Positions 41,871 to 52,036 of a stretch of 64,000 nucleotides of DNA are shown here, piece after piece. Made by a program: the position numbers and the translations under genes. The stretch is from assembly GCA_022775985.1 (NCBI GenBank), contig JALFIM010000039.1, positions 1 through 64,000 on the forward strand, written 5' to 3'. The notes under the pieces are model-generated. The model did not search any database. It worked only from the letters and a program-made list of their open reading frames with translations, and had not been told where the DNA came from. The stretch comes from Prevotella sp. Its GTDB lineage: Bacteria; Bacteroidota; Bacteroidia; Bacteroidales; Bacteroidaceae. How positions within the stretch are numbered: position 1 is the first letter of the stretch; the number at the start of each line of letters is the position of its first letter.

Positions 41871-44336
41871 CTAAATGTCATCAAATGTCACGGTCTCCTC
41901 GGTGTGGCCGTGCTTCTTCTCCTTGTTCTGATCGGGGGCTACAATCTGATGCTCGGTGGGGTTGCCCTCCTCATCGAGCACTATCTCCTCCTCTATGTGT
42001 ATGCTGTCGCTCTGCGTAGTATCGCGCTTGGCATGTGTCACATAGCTGTCGCAACTGTACATGCCGTATGTAATGGAACTGTCTTTCGGTTTGCCGAACT
42101 TGGCATGATACTTGCTGAACTGCGGGTCATTGAGCAATGCCTCCACGAAATATCCACAGATAGGCAGTGCCGTGCGGCTGCCCTGACCGAGAGCTCCCGT
42201 GCGGAAGTGTATGCAGCGGTACTCTCCTCCGACCCATGCTCCTACCACGAGGTTCGGGCTCACACCCATAAACCATGCGTCGGAATGATTGTTTGACGTA
42301 CCAGTCTTGCCGCCCCAGTCAGTGTCGCGGAACTTGCCTACATATCCTCCGAAACTCATCGATGTGCCGCCCGGCTCACGCAGACCTCCCATGAGGAGCT
42401 GCTGCATGAGGAACGCGCTGCGGTACGGTATGGCCTGTTCCTGTGTGGCAGGCGCGGCGTACACTTCCTTTCCATCCTTATCCACGATACGCGTCACTAC
42501 GATGGGGTCGCGGTGGCGGCCGTCATCGGCCACGGTGCAGTAGGCATTGGCAAGTTCGAGCAGATTGATGTCGCTGGAGCCGAGGGCGAGCGAGGGGGCG
42601 TCGTCGAGCGGACTCTTGATGCCCATCTTGTGAGCGGTCTCTATGATGCGCGGAATGCCCATCTCCTGACCGAGTCTCACTGCTATGGAGTTGATGCTTC
42701 GGGCAAAAGCACCCTTCAGAGGTATGGAGTCGCCAGTGAAGTAGCCATTGGCATTCGACGGTGTCCAAGTCACTTCCTGCTTCTTGGCCTTGTCGTACAC
42801 CTGCATGCTGAAGTATTCATCACGGCGTTTGTCACACGGCGTAAGGCCCTGATTCATGGCCTCGGTGTAGACGAAGAGCTTGAACGTGGAGCCCGGTTGG
42901 CGCATGGCCGTCACCTTGTCGTACTTCCACGACTTGAAGTCTATGTCGCCGACCCATGCCTTCACGGCTCCCGTCTGCGGCTCCATGGCCACGAATGCGC
43001 AGTGCATGAAATGCACCATGTAGCGTATGGAATCCATGGTAGACATCTGCTGCTCTATGACACCTTTCTCGTAGTCAAACAACTTGACGGTGTGTGGCTT
43101 GTTGAGATAGTAGTCTACGGAGTCGGGATTGTTAGGGAACTTAGCCGACAGGTACTTGTACACGGGCTGTCTCTGGGCTATGCCCTCTATGAATCCCGGT
43201 ATCACCTTGTGGTTCTCGTCCTGCCACGGGTCCTCTTTGCCCCAATGGTTTCTGAAGTTGCGCTGCACTATACGCATCTGTTTGTTGGCAGCCTCCTCCG
43301 CATACTTCTGCATACGTGAGTCGAGAGTGGTGTATATCTTCAGGCCGGAGCTGTAAAGGTCGTAGCCATTGTCCTGGCACCAGTCCTTGAGATAGCCGGC
43401 CAGATACTCACGGAAGTACAGGGCCTTGCCATCGTAGTTGTTCTCCACGCTGTAATTCAGCTCTATGGGCCGTGCCGACAGCGAGTCGTAGGCAGCACGG
43501 CTCAAGTCCCCGAGCCGCAACATATTGCTCAGCACCACGTTGCGGCGCTTCAGGCTGTTGTTGGGATTGGTCTTGGGATTGTAATACGTCGTGGCCTTGA
43601 GCATGCCCACGAGCACCGCCATCTGCTCCACGGTGAGCTTGGAAGGCGTGGTGTTGAAGTAGGTCTTGCTTGCCGTCTTTATGCCGAAGGCATTGGAGCC
43701 GAAGTCTACGGTGTTGGCATACATGGTGAGGATGTCCTTCTTGTCGTAGACTATCTCGAGCTTCGTAGCGATAATCCACTCCTTGCTCTTCATGATGAGC
43801 ATGCGCACTCCAGGTATGTAGCCGAGAAGTCCTGTGGAGTACTGCGTACGCACACGAAACATGTTCTTGGCCAACTGCTGGGTGATGGTGGATGCTCCTC
43901 GCGCGTCGTTGTGTACTATCATGTCCTTAGCCGCAGCCAGCATGCCGGGTAAATCTATGCCGTGGTGGCTGTAGAAACGCTCGTCCTCTGTGTCGATAAG
44001 CGTTTTCCAGAACATCGGGTTCACGTCCTCGTACTTCACGGGAGTCCTGTTCTCGTTGAAGAACTTGCCTATGAGCTGACCGTCGGCGCTGTATATCTCA
44101 GAAGCCTGATGGGTGTCTGGGTGGGAGATACGGCTGAAACCGGGGCTCTTGCCGAACAGCCACAGGAAGTTGATGTCCACCATCCCGAGATAGAGGAAGA
44201 ACAACACGATACACGAGGCGATGCCTACCGCACCCTTCGTGTACCACGCACGCCCTTTGTACAGGTTCTTGTACCAAGGCCAGAACGCCTTGATTTTCTG
44301 CCAAGAGCTGATGAGTAATTGTTTGATTTTGTTCAT
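41871..44336 (-). CDS. mrcA: Bifunctional penicillin-binding protein 1A
   Basis: The methionine at 44336 (MNKIKQLLISSWQKIKAFWPWYK) gives 821 residues. One membrane helix (about residues 40-58) is followed by a GT51 glycosyltransferase with DTEDERFYSHHGID (catalytic Glu) and ARGASTITQQLAKN. The transpeptidase has RQPGSTFKLFVY (Ser-x-x-Lys), RSINSIAVRLGQ (SxN) and GGKTGTSNNHSDAW (KTG). The C-terminal tail is acidic and His-containing. It polymerises and cross-links peptidoglycan. A 140-nt leader with several small hairpins precedes it, and a clear terminator follows. Confidence 0.96.
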   Translation of the reverse strand: MNKIKQLLISSWQKIKAFWPWYKNLYKGRAWYTKGAVGIASCIVLFFLYLGMVDINFLWLFGKSPGFSRISHPDTHQASEIYSADGQLIGKFFNENRTPVKYEDVNPMFWKTLIDTEDERFYSHHGIDLPGMLAAAKDMIVHNDARGASTITQQLAKNMFRVRTQYSTGLLGYIPGVRMLIMKSKEWIIATKLEIVYDKKDILTMYANTVDFGSNAFGIKTASKTYFNTTPSKLTVEQMAVLVGMLKATTYYNPKTNPNNSLKRRNVVLSNMLRLGDLSRAAYDSLSARPIELNYSVENNYDGKALYFREYLAGYLKDWCQDNGYDLYSSGLKIYTTLDSRMQKYAEEAANKQMRIVQRNFRNHWGKEDPWQDENHKVIPGFIEGIAQRQPVYKYLSAKFPNNPDSVDYYLNKPHTVKLFDYEKGVIEQQMSTMDSIRYMVHFMHCAFVAMEPQTGAVKAWVGDIDFKSWKYDKVTAMRQPGSTFKLFVYTEAMNQGLTPCDKRRDEYFSMQVYDKAKKQEVTWTPSNANGYFTGDSIPLKGAFARSINSIAVRLGQEMGIPRIIETAHKMGIKSPLDDAPSLALGSSDINLLELANAYCTVADDGRHRDPIVVTRIVDKDGKEVYAAPATQEQAIPYRSAFLMQQLLMGGLREPGGTSMSFGGYVGKFRDTDWGGKTGTSNNHSDAWFMGVSPNLVVGAWVGGEYRCIHFRTGALGQGSRTALPICGYFVEALLNDPQFSKYHAKFGKPKDSSITYGMYSCDSYVTHAKRDTTQSDSIHIEEEIVLDEEGNPTEHQIVAPDQNKEKKHGHTEETVTFDDI

Positions 44337-44477
44337 TTCTGCATGCTTATATGTCTGGCTGACACAGCCGACGTGTATAAATGATATTGGCACGCACAGC
44401 GTATTCGCTGCCAACCGCAGCCATTACGGCCACACACTGGCATCAAGAATTGCAGTAAAATGCCGTGCTTATGGTTG

Positions 44478-44485
44478 CAAATTTA
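44478..44485 (-). promoter_or_regulatory. -7 box of the PBP1A gene
   Basis: TAAATTTG on the minus strand, about 140 nt before the start codon. The leader contains CAGCG-AATA-CGCTG (44397-44410) and GGCTG-TGT-CAGCC (44357-44369). Confidence 0.5.
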
Positions 44486-44501
44486 CAAAAATAGCGGCAA
44501 C

Positions 44502-45398
44502 CTACCTATTGTTTTCTATATAATTTATAATTTCTTTAATATTCTGAGGAGCAAACCACGCTATGCTGTCGTCTTTCTTAAACCACGTCTGTTGCTTACG
44601 GCAATACCGCCTGCTGTTGCTCTGTATCTTGTACACAGCCTCGTCAAGCGTCGTAAGTCCGTCGAAATGCTCAAACAGCTCCTTGTAGCCTACGGTGTTG
44701 AGGGCGTTGAGCTCTCTCAGATGATACACCCGCCTGGCCTCATCCACAAGCCCCTCGTCAAGCATCTTGAGTACACGGCGGTTTATCCTGTCGTACAGTA
44801 TGTCACGGGGAGCGGTCAGTCCTATCTTCAATATTCTGAATGGACGCTGCCTCACTTGGTTCGTCCTGAACGAAGAATAGGTCTTACCCGTCATGTGGCA
44901 TATCTCAAGAGCATGCACCACACGGCGTGGGTTGTTCTTGTCTACGACCTGCCAATGCTCATAGTCGAGCCGCCTAAGCTCATCCACAAGGGCAGGAAGG
45001 CCCTCCTCCGCAAGGCGGTGCTTCATGAGAGTGCGCGTGGCCTCATCTACGGTAGGGATGTCGTCTATGCCGTTGCACACCGCATCTATATACATCATGC
45101 TGCCGCCACACATCATGGCGATGTCTGACTCGGCAAACAGACTGTCAAGCAAGCCGATAACGTCCTGCTCATAAAGCGATGCACTGTAATAATCCTGTAT
45201 ATGGTGTGTGCCTACAAAGAAATGCCTCACCCGACGTTGCTGCTCAGCGGTAGGCGCCGCTGTGCCGATGGGTATCTCATAAAATATTTGCCGAGAATCA
45301 GCATTCACAATCGGAATGCTGAAATGCTCGGCAACATTTATGCTTGTCTCGGTCTTACCGATACCGGTAGGACCCAATATGACTACAAGGGTTTTCAT
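44502..45398 (-). CDS. miaA: tRNA dimethylallyltransferase
   Basis: 298 residues; adds dimethylallyl to N6 of A37 in tRNAs reading UNN codons. The P-loop is VILGPTGIGKTETSINVA, followed by IVNADSRQIFYEIPIGTAAP, HHIQDYYSASLYEQDV, CGGSMMYIDAV and the C-terminal IQSNSRRYCRKQQTWFKKD. Its ATG overlaps the lpxA stop by one base (TAATG), so it is the last gene of the lipid A block. Confidence 0.96.
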   Translation of the reverse strand: MKTLVVILGPTGIGKTETSINVAEHFSIPIVNADSRQIFYEIPIGTAAPTAEQQRRVRHFFVGTHHIQDYYSASLYEQDVIGLLDSLFAESDIAMMCGGSMMYIDAVCNGIDDIPTVDEATRTLMKHRLAEEGLPALVDELRRLDYEHWQVVDKNNPRRVVHALEICHMTGKTYSSFRTNQVRQRPFRILKIGLTAPRDILYDRINRRVLKMLDEGLVDEARRVYHLRELNALNTVGYKELFEHFDGLTTLDEAVYKIQSNSRRYCRKQQTWFKKDDSIAWFAPQNIKEIINYIENNR

Positions 45399-46168
45399 TA
45401 ACGGATGATACCGCGTTTTGAAGATTCCACGAAATCAATGATGTACTGTATCTCCCTCGTAATCTGGAGATTCTTCTTTATCTCTGCTATACCTTCTGCC
45501 ATAACACCCTTGGAGTACAGCAAGCGGTATGCATCATGTATCAGCGTGATGAGCTCATTGGAAAACCCACGGCGACGCAGTCCCACAAGATTGAGGCCGC
45601 AATACTTAGTCGGCTCTTTCCCGGCAATGATAAACGGCGGGATGTCCTGGCTGAAACGGCATCCTCCCTGTATCATGACATAGCCTCCGATGTGGCAGAA
45701 CTGATGACACAGCACGGTGGCACTGATGATGGCATTGTCGTCCACCGTCACCTCACCGGCAAACTTCGTGGAGTTGCCAATGATAAGGCCATTGCCCAAA
45801 ACACAGTCATGTGCGACGTGCATATTCTCCATCAGCAGGTTGTTGCTGCCTACAATGGTGGTGCCTTTCGATGCCGTACCGCGCGAGATGGTCACATTCT
45901 CACGTATGCTGTTATTGTCGCCTATCTGACACGTGGTCTGCTCGCCTCTGTACTTAAGGTCCTGCGGCTTGGTGGAGATGCTCGCACCGGGGAATATCTC
46001 GTTGTTGTTGCCTATACGAGCCCCGCTGTTTATGGTGACACTATTCTGGAAAATGTTGTTATCACCTATCACCGCGTCCTTGTCTATGAAGCAGAACGGG
46101 CCTATCTCATTATTGTCGCCGAGCTTCGCCTCGGGGTGAACGTATGCTAAGGGGCTTATTCTATTCAT
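45398..46168 (-). CDS. lpxA: UDP-N-acetylglucosamine acyltransferase
   Basis: 256-residue trimeric left-handed beta-helix enzyme catalysing the first step of lipid A synthesis. Hexapeptide repeats are visible throughout (IGDNNIFQNSVTI, IGNNNEIFPGASI), with the catalytic His in MHVAHDCVLGNG and the family C-terminus (GLNLVGLRRRGFSNELITLIHDAYRLLY). It lies 8 nt after lpxC-fabZ and overlaps miaA by one base. Confidence 0.97.
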   Translation of the reverse strand: MNRISPLAYVHPEAKLGDNNEIGPFCFIDKDAVIGDNNIFQNSVTINSGARIGNNNEIFPGASISTKPQDLKYRGEQTTCQIGDNNSIRENVTISRGTASKGTTIVGSNNLLMENMHVAHDCVLGNGLIIGNSTKFAGEVTVDDNAIISATVLCHQFCHIGGYVMIQGGCRFSQDIPPFIIAGKEPTKYCGLNLVGLRRRGFSNELITLIHDAYRLLYSKGVMAEGIAEIKKNLQITREIQYIIDFVESSKRGIIR

Positions 46169-46176
46169 TTCGTTGA

Positions 46177-47562
46177 TTATTTGTTTTTTACAATCTGAGC
46201 TGTGAACGTGGCCTCAGACACCACATGGTCGCCCACGAACACATAACCCTTCATTGAGGATATGCCATGACGCACAGGGGCAAGCAAGTCTACCTTGAAC
46301 AGGAGTGTGTCTCCAGGTACTACCTTCTGGCGGAACTTCACGTCGTCAATCTTAAGGAAATACGTAGACCAACGCTCCGGCTCCTCCACAGTATTGAGCA
46401 CGAGCAGACCGCCACACTGAGCCATGGCCTCTATCTGAAGCACCCCAGGCATGACAGGTTCCTGCGGGAAATGCCCCTGGAAGAACGGCTCGTTTGCCGT
46501 AATGTTCTTCACTCCAACGATGCTTGTGGCTCCGAGAGCTATCACTTTGTCAACAAGCTGCATAGGATAGCGGTGCGGCAAAAGCTCACGGATGCGTATA
46601 TTGTCCATTATAGGAGCATCATTCGGGTCGTAGATAGGAGCCTGTATCTCGTGCTTACGTATCTCTCGGCGCATCTGACGGGCAAACTTGTTGTTGATGG
46701 TGTGGCCCGGACGCGTGGCAATGATGCGTCCCTTGATGGGCTTTCCGATAAGAGCCATGTCACCGATGATGTCGAGCAGTTTGTGGCGCGTACACTCATT
46801 CTCCCACACAAGGGGCTTGTGCTGTATGTAGCCGAGCTTGGTGGCATCCATGTGAGGCACCTTCAGGAAGTCTGCAAGCTGGTCAAGACGCTCCTGTGTG
46901 GTCTGTTTCTCGTATATTACTATGGCATTGTCGAGGTCGCCACCCTTTATAAGGTTGGCCTTGAGCAGCGGCTCTATGTCACGCACGAACACGAACGTGC
47001 GTGCCGGCGCTATCTCCTCAGCAAAGTCATCAATCTTGTCGAGTGTGGCAAACTGGCTGTTCACGAACTTGGAGTTGAACGAGCACATGGCAGTAAGGCT
47101 GAACTCCTCATCAGGAAGAATAGTTATGCACGAGCCAGTAGCCTCATCCTTGACCTCTATCTTGTGACGAATGATGTACCAGTCCTTAGGAGCATTGAGC
47201 TCCTCTACGCCTACTTCCTTGATTTTATTGATATAAAGGGCTGCGCTTCCATCAAGAATCGGGAACTCAGGGCCGTTGACCTGTATCAAGCAGTTGTCTA
47301 TACCCATAGCATAAAGGGCCGCCAAGCCATGCTCAACCGTAGACACGCGCACGTCGCCCTTGCCGAGCACAGTACCACGCTGTGTGTCGATGACATTCTC
47401 AGCCACAGCCTCTATGACGGGCATACCGTCCAAGTCTATTCGCTGTATTTTATATCCATGATTCTCAGGGGCAGGATTGAACGTCACCGTGAGGCTCAGA
47501 CCTGTGTGAAGTCCTTTGCCGCAAAGCGAGAAACTACCCTTTAAAGACATCTGTTTAAGCAT
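46177..47562 (-). CDS. lpxC-fabZ: LpxC-FabZ fusion: deacetylase and hydroxyacyl-ACP dehydratase
   Basis: 461 residues in two parts. LpxC (1 to about 300) removes the acetyl group of UDP-acyl-GlcNAc; its zinc ligands are in VSTVEHGLAALYAMGIDN and in LLDIIGDMALIGKPIKGRIIATRPGH. FabZ (about 315-461) dehydrates hydroxyacyl-ACP, with LLPHRYPMQLVDKVI and GHFPQEPVMPGVLQIEAMAQ containing the catalytic His and Glu. The fusion is standard in Bacteroidetes. It sits between lpxD and lpxA. A 117-bp gap to lpxD contains a duplicated 16-mer. Confidence 0.97.
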   Translation of the reverse strand: MLKQMSLKGSFSLCGKGLHTGLSLTVTFNPAPENHGYKIQRIDLDGMPVIEAVAENVIDTQRGTVLGKGDVRVSTVEHGLAALYAMGIDNCLIQVNGPEFPILDGSAALYINKIKEVGVEELNAPKDWYIIRHKIEVKDEATGSCITILPDEEFSLTAMCSFNSKFVNSQFATLDKIDDFAEEIAPARTFVFVRDIEPLLKANLIKGGDLDNAIVIYEKQTTQERLDQLADFLKVPHMDATKLGYIQHKPLVWENECTRHKLLDIIGDMALIGKPIKGRIIATRPGHTINNKFARQMRREIRKHEIQAPIYDPNDAPIMDNIRIRELLPHRYPMQLVDKVIALGATSIVGVKNITANEPFFQGHFPQEPVMPGVLQIEAMAQCGGLLVLNTVEEPERWSTYFLKIDDVKFRQKVVPGDTLLFKVDLLAPVRHGISSMKGYVFVGDHVVSEATFTAQIVKNK

Positions 47563-47600
47563 ATCAGAATATTTTTGACGTATGGTCTTACCCTACGTTG

Positions 47601-47638
47601 TTGTATTTATAATAATACCTTATTGTATTTATAATAAT
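47601..47638. repeat. Direct repeat of a 16-mer, 22-bp period
   Basis: TTGTATTTATAATAAT occurs at 47601-47616 and 47623-47638 in the lpxD to lpxC-fabZ gap, next to a GCACCG...CGGTGC hairpin (from 47647). It may be a local slippage duplication. Confidence 0.8.
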
Positions 47639-47678
47639 GTGACAACAGCACCGACAGACTATATGCCGGTGCCGTGAA

Positions 47679-48713
47679 TCACTGATTGTTCTTCAATTCG
47701 TCAAGTTGTTTCTGCAGACTTGCCACCTGCTTGTACAGTTCAGGCAACCTACGGAAGATAGCCTGTGACTTAAAGTAAGCCTTCGGCTCCATGGGAGGAG
47801 TACCGATGAGGGTCTCGTTGCCCTTGATATTGCCTGGTACTCCCGACTGTGCTCCGAGGAAAGTCTTGTCGCCTATGGTGCTGTGCCCGGCTATTCCCAC
47901 CTGTCCGCCGAACATACACCACGCGCCAATCTTGGTACTTCCGGCTATGCCCACTTGCGCAGACATCACGGTGTTCTCCCCTATCTCCACATTATGCGCT
48001 ACCTGCACGAGGTTGTCGAGCTTCACACCCTTGCGCACAATGGTGCTTCCCATGGTGGAGCGGTCAACACACGTGTTGGCACCTATCTCCACATTGTCCT
48101 CTATGGTGACAATTCCTATCTGCGGTATCTTGTCGTAGCCGTCGCTGTTGGGAGCGAACCCGAAGCCGTCAGCACCGATTACGGAACCTGCATGAATCGT
48201 AACATTGTCGCCAATCACACATCCGTGATACACAGTGACATTGGGCTTTATCAAGCACTTGGCCCCGACCTTCACATTGTCGCCTATATACGCATGCGGG
48301 AACACCTGCGTACCATTGCCCAGCACGGCATTGTCGCCGATGTAGGCAAACGCCCCTACATAGCAATCCTCGCCCACCTTAGCCGTGGGAGAGACGAAAG
48401 CGAGAGGGTCTATGCCCTTCTTCACAGGCATGCTTGCCTGATAGAGCTGGAGCAACTTGGCTATGCACTCATACGCATTATCCACACGTATGAGGGTAGT
48501 ATGCACAGGCTCCTCCAGTACCACATCATTGTTTACAAGTACGATGGATGACTTCGTACTATATATATAATGTGTATATTTTGGGTTAGAAAGGAAAGAC
48601 AACGCACCTGGGACACCTTCCTCTATCTTGGCGAAAGTATTGACCGCAGCATTCGCGTCACCTTCGACTTTTCCATTTATAAAGTCAGCAATTTGTTTGG
48701 CTGTGAACTCCAT
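47679..48713 (-). CDS. lpxD: UDP-3-O-(3-hydroxyacyl)glucosamine N-acyltransferase
   Basis: 344 residues; adds the second hydroxyacyl chain in lipid A synthesis. A small N-terminal uridine-binding domain ([46 protein letters not shown]) precedes the hexapeptide beta-helix ([26 protein letters not shown]), with the catalytic His in [15 protein letters not shown]-terminal helix ([20 protein letters not shown]) forms the trimer extension. It heads the lpxD, lpxC-fabZ, lpxA, miaA unit. Confidence 0.97.
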   Translation of the reverse strand: MEFTAKQIADFINGKVEGDANAAVNTFAKIEEGVPGALSFLSNPKYTHYIYSTKSSIVLVNNDVVLEEPVHTTLIRVDNAYECIAKLLQLYQASMPVKKGIDPLAFVSPTAKVGEDCYVGAFAYIGDNAVLGNGTQVFPHAYIGDNVKVGAKCLIKPNVTVYHGCVIGDNVTIHAGSVIGADGFGFAPNSDGYDKIPQIGIVTIEDNVEIGANTCVDRSTMGSTIVRKGVKLDNLVQVAHNVEIGENTVMSAQVGIAGSTKIGAWCMFGGQVGIAGHSTIGDKTFLGAQSGVPGNIKGNETLIGTPPMEPKAYFKSQAIFRRLPELYKQVASLQKQLDELKNNQ

Positions 48714-48742
48714 TCCTATATGTTTTATACTATTTAATTTTG

Positions 48743-48750
48743 CAAAAATA
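48743..48750 (-). promoter_or_regulatory. -7 box of the lpxD unit
   Basis: TATTTTTG on the minus strand, 30 nt before the lpxD start. Confidence 0.55.
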
Positions 48751-48795
48751 GTGATTTTTATTTATAAGAGCTAACATTATGCCTTATTTTTCTCT

Positions 48796-49623
48796 TCAGG
48801 CCCCTATTTTGCCGAGTTCTTCAGCCATTTGCTCCTGCAGCTCCTTGGCCTTGAGTGCGGCCACCTCAGCGAAATCGGTGCCATTGCCGGCATATATTAT
48901 GCCGCGTGAGCTGTTGACGAGCAGTCCGCAGTCCTTGTTCATGGCATACTTGCACACCTCGCTGAGCGAGCCGCCCTGCGCTCCAACACCAGGCACGAGC
49001 AGGAAATGGTCTGGAGCGAGCCGCCGCACGTCCTTGAACAGCTCACCCTGTGTGGCACCCACCACATACATCATGTTGCTGGCATCGCCCCACTCCTGCG
49101 ACTTCGTGAGCACACGCTCAAAGAGACGCATGCCGCTATCATCCTTCGTCATCTGGAAGTCGTGGCTGCCCTTGTTGCTCGTGAGCGCGAGCAGCACCAC
49201 CCACTTGCCGTCATATCCGAGGAACGGGGTCACACTGTCCTCGCCCATGTATGGAGCCACCGTGAGCGCGTCAATGTCATACTCCTCGAAGAAGGTGCGT
49301 GCGTACATGGCACTGGTGTTGCCTATGTCACCGCGCTTGGCATCCGCAATGACAAGATGGTCAGGACAATGCTCGCGGAGATACCTCACGGTTTTCTCAA
49401 ACGCCACCATGCCTTTCACCCCGAAAGCCTCATAGAAGGCGAGGTTGGGCTTGTATGCCACGCAGTAAGGTGCCGTAGCATCGATGATGGCCTTGTTGAA
49501 AGCGAATATAGGATCCTCCTCTGTGAGCAGGTGCTGCGGTATCTTCTTCAAGTCGGTATCGAGTCCCACGCAAAGAAACGACTTCTTTGCGAATATCTGC
49601 TTAATGATGTCTTGTCTGTTCAT
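48796..49623 (-). CDS. pyrF: Orotidine 5'-phosphate decarboxylase
   Basis: 275 residues, matching the longer type 2 OMP decarboxylases. The catalytic Lys/Asp set is in [23 protein letters not shown], with [14 protein letters not shown] at the N-terminus and [12 protein letters not shown] plus [13 protein letters not shown] as phosphate loops. It makes UMP. It starts 24 nt downstream of prfA in the same direction and ends the purM-prfA-pyrF part of the cluster. Confidence 0.96.
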   Translation of the reverse strand: MNRQDIIKQIFAKKSFLCVGLDTDLKKIPQHLLTEEDPIFAFNKAIIDATAPYCVAYKPNLAFYEAFGVKGMVAFEKTVRYLREHCPDHLVIADAKRGDIGNTSAMYARTFFEEYDIDALTVAPYMGEDSVTPFLGYDGKWVVLLALTSNKGSHDFQMTKDDSGMRLFERVLTKSQEWGDASNMMYVVGATQGELFKDVRRLAPDHFLLVPGVGAQGGSLSEVCKYAMNKDCGLLVNSSRGIIYAGNGTDFAEVAALKAKELQEQMAEELGKIGA

Positions 49624-49647
49624 ATCTGTGATAAATATGGTTCGTTG

Positions 49648-50760
49648 TTAAAGTTCTGACTCTTTCATGCGCTCTGCGTTCTCAGCCACGGTGAGAGCGT
49701 CTATCATATCCTGTATGTTTCCGCCGAGGAATCCCTGCAAGTCGTGCGTGGTATATCCTATGCGGTGGTCGGTGACACGCCCCTGCGGGAAGTTGTAGGT
49801 GCGTATCTTGGCACTTCTGTCGCCCGTAGACACAAGGGTCTTGCGCCTGTTGGCTATGTCATCAATATACTTCTGGTGCTCGCGGTCGTATATGAAGGTA
49901 CGCAAGCGCGACAGAGCACGCTCCTTGTTCTTGGGCTGGTCACGCGTCTCGGTACACTCGATGAGAATCTCCTCCACCTCTCCCGTGTTGGGATTCTTCC
50001 ACGGATAGCGCAGACGCACACCCGACTCCACCTTATTGACGTTCTGACCGCCAGCGCCACTGCTTCGGAACGTGTCCCACTTGATGTCGCCCTCGTTGAT
50101 GTTCACCTCAAACTTGTCGGCCTCAGGCAGTACGGCCACCGTGGCGGCACTCGTATGCATGCGTCCCTGCGTCTCCGTAGCCGGCACACGCTGCACGCGA
50201 TGCACGCCCGACTCGTACTTCAGCGTGCCGTACACATTGTCACCGCTCACGGCGAAGTCTATCTCCTTGAATCCGCCCACGGCACCCTCGCTGGCACTCG
50301 TCACGGACAGACTCCAACCCTTCTGGTCACAGAACTTCTTGTACATATTGAACAAGTCGCCCGCGAAGAGGGCCGCCTCGTCGCCGCCCGTGCCAGCCCT
50401 TATCTCCATCTGCACGTTCTTGCCGTCCTCAGGATCCTTGGGTATGAGCGCGATTTTTATCTCCTCCTCTATCTTAGGCTGCAGGGCTTCGTTCTCGGCC
50501 AGCTCCTCACGCGCCATCTCCCGCATGTCGGCATCGCTCTCGTTGGCCATGATGTCCTTGGCCTCCTTTATGGAGTTGAGGCAACTGATGTAGCGTTTGC
50601 GTGCGTCCATGATGTCGCTGAGGTCCTTGTACTCCTTGGTGAGCTTCACGAACCTCTGCTGGTCGGCTATCACCTCAGGGTCGGTGATGAGCGTAGACAC
50701 TTCCTCGAACCTGCTCTCAAGCCCCTCGAGTTTCTCCAGAATATTGTTGTTCTCAGGCAT
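49648..50760 (-). CDS. prfA: Peptide chain release factor 1
   Basis: 370 residues; reads UAA and UAG stop codons. The stop-codon recognition motif is RVPATETQGRMHTSAATVAVLPEAD (PAT type of RF1), and the peptidyl-tRNA hydrolysis motif is SSGAGGQNVNKVESGVRLRY (GGQ). The ending RVTDHRIGYTTHDLQGFLGG is typical. It lies between purM and pyrF. Confidence 0.97.
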   Translation of the reverse strand: MPENNNILEKLEGLESRFEEVSTLITDPEVIADQQRFVKLTKEYKDLSDIMDARKRYISCLNSIKEAKDIMANESDADMREMAREELAENEALQPKIEEEIKIALIPKDPEDGKNVQMEIRAGTGGDEAALFAGDLFNMYKKFCDQKGWSLSVTSASEGAVGGFKEIDFAVSGDNVYGTLKYESGVHRVQRVPATETQGRMHTSAATVAVLPEADKFEVNINEGDIKWDTFRSSGAGGQNVNKVESGVRLRYPWKNPNTGEVEEILIECTETRDQPKNKERALSRLRTFIYDREHQKYIDDIANRRKTLVSTGDRSAKIRTYNFPQGRVTDHRIGYTTHDLQGFLGGNIQDMIDALTVAENAERMKESEL

Positions 50761-50791
50761 AATTGCTGATAGTATGTGGATGATGTTGCTG

Positions 50792-51961
50792 TTAATAATC
50801 GAATGTTCCGAACTCCGACTTTATGGTGAGGCTCCTCGGGCCCTCCTCTATGTGTCCCACCACCTGCGCGTCGATATTGAAACTCTTGCTGATGGCTATG
50901 ATATCGTCGGCCAGGGCGGGGTCTACATATATCTCCATGCGGTGCCCCATGTTGAACACCTTGTACATCTCCTTCCAGTCGGTCTTGCTCTCCTGCTGTA
51001 TAGTCTTGAACAATGGCGGCACGCTGAACATGTTGTCCTTCACCACACGGCAGTTGTCGCCCACGAAGTGCAGCACCTTGGTCTGCGCTCCGCCCGTGCA
51101 ATGCACCATGCCATGGATGTCGGCGTGGTGGGCATCGAGTATCTTCTTGATGACGGGAGCATACGTGCGTGTGGGCGAGAGCACCAGTTGCCCGGCATTG
51201 ACACTCACTCCCTCTATGCTGTCGTCGAGCCTGTGCGAGCCGCTGTACACTAGTTCGTTGGGCACTGCGTGGTCGTAGCTCTCGGGATACTTCTCAGCGA
51301 GGTACTTGGCAAAGACATCATGGCGTGCGCTTGTCAGTCCGTTGCTGCCCATACCGCCGTTGTAGCGGTCCTCGTAGGTGGCCTGCCCGAACGAAGCCAG
51401 ACCCACTATCACGTCACCGGGCCGTATGTTGGCGTTGTCTATGACATCCGAACGCTTCATGCGGCACGTCACCGTAGAGTCTACGATGATGGTGCGCACG
51501 AGGTCGCCCACGTCTGCCGTCTCGCCGCCAGTGGCATATATGCCGATGCCCATCTCGCGCATCTGCTTGAGCAGCTCGTCAGTACCGTTGATGATGGCCG
51601 ATATGACCTCACCCGGCACGAGCATCTTGTTGCGCCCGATGGTGCTCGACACGAGTATGTTGTCTACGGCACCCACGCACAGCAAGTCGTCGGTGTTCAT
51701 GATGAGCGCGTCCTGTGCTATGCCCTTCCACACGCTGAGGTCGCCCGTCTCCTTCCAATACATGTATGCGAGCGACGACTTAGTGCCGGCTCCGTCGGCA
51801 TGCATGATGTTGCAGTATTCGGGGTCGCCGCCGAGGATGTCGGGGATAATCTTGCAGAAGGCCTGCGGGAATATGCCCTTGTCGATGTTCTTGATGGCGT
51901 TGTGAACGTCCTCTTTGGCTGCGCTTACGCCGCGCATCATATATCTGTTAGAATTGTCCAT
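50792..51961 (-). CDS. purM: Phosphoribosylformylglycinamidine cyclo-ligase (AIR synthase)
   Basis: 389 residues; makes aminoimidazole ribotide in purine synthesis. The PurM family N-terminus is degenerate but HADGAGTKSSLAYMYW, ALIMNTDDLLCVGAVDN, GIGIYATGGETADVGD, GDVIVGLASFGQATYEDRY and GMVHCTGGAQTKVLHF match the Bacteroidales form. It is in the conserved aroE-purM-prfA-pyrF run; purC in the same strand belongs to the same pathway. Confidence 0.94.
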   Translation of the reverse strand: MDNSNRYMMRGVSAAKEDVHNAIKNIDKGIFPQAFCKIIPDILGGDPEYCNIMHADGAGTKSSLAYMYWKETGDLSVWKGIAQDALIMNTDDLLCVGAVDNILVSSTIGRNKMLVPGEVISAIINGTDELLKQMREMGIGIYATGGETADVGDLVRTIIVDSTVTCRMKRSDVIDNANIRPGDVIVGLASFGQATYEDRYNGGMGSNGLTSARHDVFAKYLAEKYPESYDHAVPNELVYSGSHRLDDSIEGVSVNAGQLVLSPTRTYAPVIKKILDAHHADIHGMVHCTGGAQTKVLHFVGDNCRVVKDNMFSVPPLFKTIQQESKTDWKEMYKVFNMGHRMEIYVDPALADDIIAISKSFNIDAQVVGHIEEGPRSLTIKSEFGTFDY

Positions 51962-52036
51962 GATGTATTATGTCACTTGTATGTATTACTTGTTTACTTT
52001 CTTATAGTCTGTACCATGCGGCCATGCACCGCACCG

